From Campylobacter concisus (GTDB taxonomy: Bacteria > Campylobacterota > Campylobacteria > Campylobacterales > Campylobacteraceae), in NCBI RefSeq assembly GCF_003048535.1, contig NZ_PIRQ01000012.1, positions 1 through 32,364 on the forward strand: DNA of 32,364 nt. The letters run 5' to 3'. A model generated the notes under the pieces. It made no database searches and had not been told where the DNA came from. It saw only the letters and a list, made by a program, of their open reading frames with translations. Below, in pieces: positions 31,690-32,364 of the stretch. Position 1 is the first letter of the stretch. Every line of letters begins with the position of its first letter. Both the position numbers and the translations under genes were made by a program.

Positions 31690-31785
31690 CTTCATCCTTT
31701 TGAAATTTTGTCCATTATAGCTTTTGGAGACTAAAAATTTAGAAAATTTATAGTAGGATTTTAAAAAATTTCAAAAGGAGAAAAT

Positions 31786-32160
31786 ATGAAAAAACAAATC
31801 TCAACAAAAAATGCTCCACAAGCGATTGGACCATATTCTCAAGCTATTAGTTCAAATGGATTTTTATTTATCTCAGGTCAGCTTGGTGTCACACCAGCGG
31901 GTGAGTTTGCAGGTAGTAGCGTAGAGGCCCAAGCTGAGCAATCGCTTGAAAATTTAAAAAATATCTTGGCTGAGGCAGGGCTTACTTTTGATAATGCTGT
32001 AAAGACCACAATATTTCTAGCAGATATGGGAGATTTTGTTAAAGTAAATACTGTGTATGCTAAATTTTTTAAAGAGCCTTATCCTGCCAGAAGTACAGTA
32101 GCTGTTAAGACCTTGCCAAAAGACGCACTTGTGGAAATAGAGCTTATCGCGGCTTATTAA
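31786..32160 (+). CDS. ridA: RidA/YjgF enamine/imine deaminase
   Basis: This 124-residue protein is a full-length RidA. IGPYSQAI (14-21), the conserved R102 in ARSTVAV and E117/E119 in LVEIELIA mark the active-site cleft of the trimer. RidA hydrolyses reactive enamines and imines such as 2-aminoacrylate formed by PLP enzymes, protecting metabolism. AAAAGGAG precedes the start. It is a normal chromosomal gene. Confidence 0.95.
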   Translation: MKKQISTKNAPQAIGPYSQAISSNGFLFISGQLGVTPAGEFAGSSVEAQAEQSLENLKNILAEAGLTFDNAVKTTIFLADMGDFVKVNTVYAKFFKEPYPARSTVAVKTLPKDALVEIELIAAY

Positions 32161-32204
32161 TATACATTTTGTAAAAGTTCACATAATTTCAATGTTTAAA
32201 TGAT

Positions 32205-32222
32205 GGAGAGTAAAAACTCTCC
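32205..32222. terminator. Hairpin after ridA
   Basis: GGAGAGT (32205-32211) and ACTCTCC (32216-32222) form a 7-bp stem with an AAAA loop, 44 bases after the ridA stop. No strong T-run follows, so it is a moderate terminator candidate. The remaining bases to 32364 show no gene. Confidence 0.5.
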
Positions 32223-32364
32223 AAATTTATACTTCAAAAACTAAACCCTTAAACCTATAATAAAAATACATACTTTAAAATTTTAAAGTGACAAACAAAT
32301 TTTTCTAAAATTCCCTAATTATTTCAACTATCTTTAAGTATTGCTCGTATATAATTCCAGCTCA

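Overview
The window looks like a conjugative plasmid-type element from a Campylobacter-like (Campylobacterota) host, joined at its right end to ordinary chromosome. Positions 1 to about 29,500 carry a type IV secretion system (T4SS) of the VirB/Trb kind, a MOB(P)-like relaxase, a predicted oriT, a type IA topoisomerase, SSB, an ArdC-like protein, ParA with a probable partner, and a Rep_3-type replication initiator. From about 29,770 the genes are housekeeping: a two-subunit class I fumarate hydratase, a conserved hypothetical gene and RidA. Codon habits change across the boundary: the fum and ridA genes favour CCA for proline and GGT for glycine, while the element uses many CCG, CCC, GGC and GGA codons. 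No integrase, transposase, tRNA or rRNA is visible, so the insertion mechanism is not shown.

Layout. (1) 120-4653: a tightly coupled + strand block with two charged coiled-coil proteins, a VirB5/TrbJ-like protein, a short TrbM-like protein and a TOPRIM/DUF3991 primase-like protein. (2) 4654-5561: non-coding, with two near-identical 157-bp direct repeats, a diverged third copy and a GC-rich cluster of hairpins. (3) 5562-7707: three small unknown genes, a lipoprotein and a MntA/HepT (MNT-HEPN) toxin-antitoxin pair. (4) 7883-9520 on the - strand: relaxase with a TTG start. Behind it lies an oriT candidate with a MOB(P) nick motif (TATCCTG) next to nested inverted repeats. (5) 10237-20063: virB2, virB3, virB4, a 42-residue virB7-like lipoprotein, virB8, virB9, virB10, a small coiled-coil gene, virB11, mobC and virD4. 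(6) 20254-22884: small acidic protein, ArdC-like protein, a 91-residue unknown and virB6. (7) 22922-26969: ssb, topoisomerase, an unknown gene, an orphan EcoRI-type adenine methylase and a small membrane protein. (8) 27129-29458: parA, parB-like gene and convergent rep. (9) 29768-32160: chromosomal fum genes, hypothetical and ridA.

How it works together (inference from families). The relaxase nicks oriT on the - strand and, helped by MobC, is delivered by VirD4 to the VirB channel. SSB, topoisomerase and the primase-like protein process DNA, while ParA/ParB, Rep and MntA/HepT maintain the element. The T4SS genes are split over three loci (virB5/trbM; virB2-virD4; virB6), and no VirB1 transglycosylase is visible. 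If the nick call is right, the first DNA to enter a recipient would be the relaxase gene, then mntA/hepT, the small unknown genes and the hairpin/repeat region. A family of shared promoter-like elements (T-rich tract ending TTAAG, then 10-11 bases, then a TATAAT-like hexamer) precedes several transcription units and may co-regulate the element.
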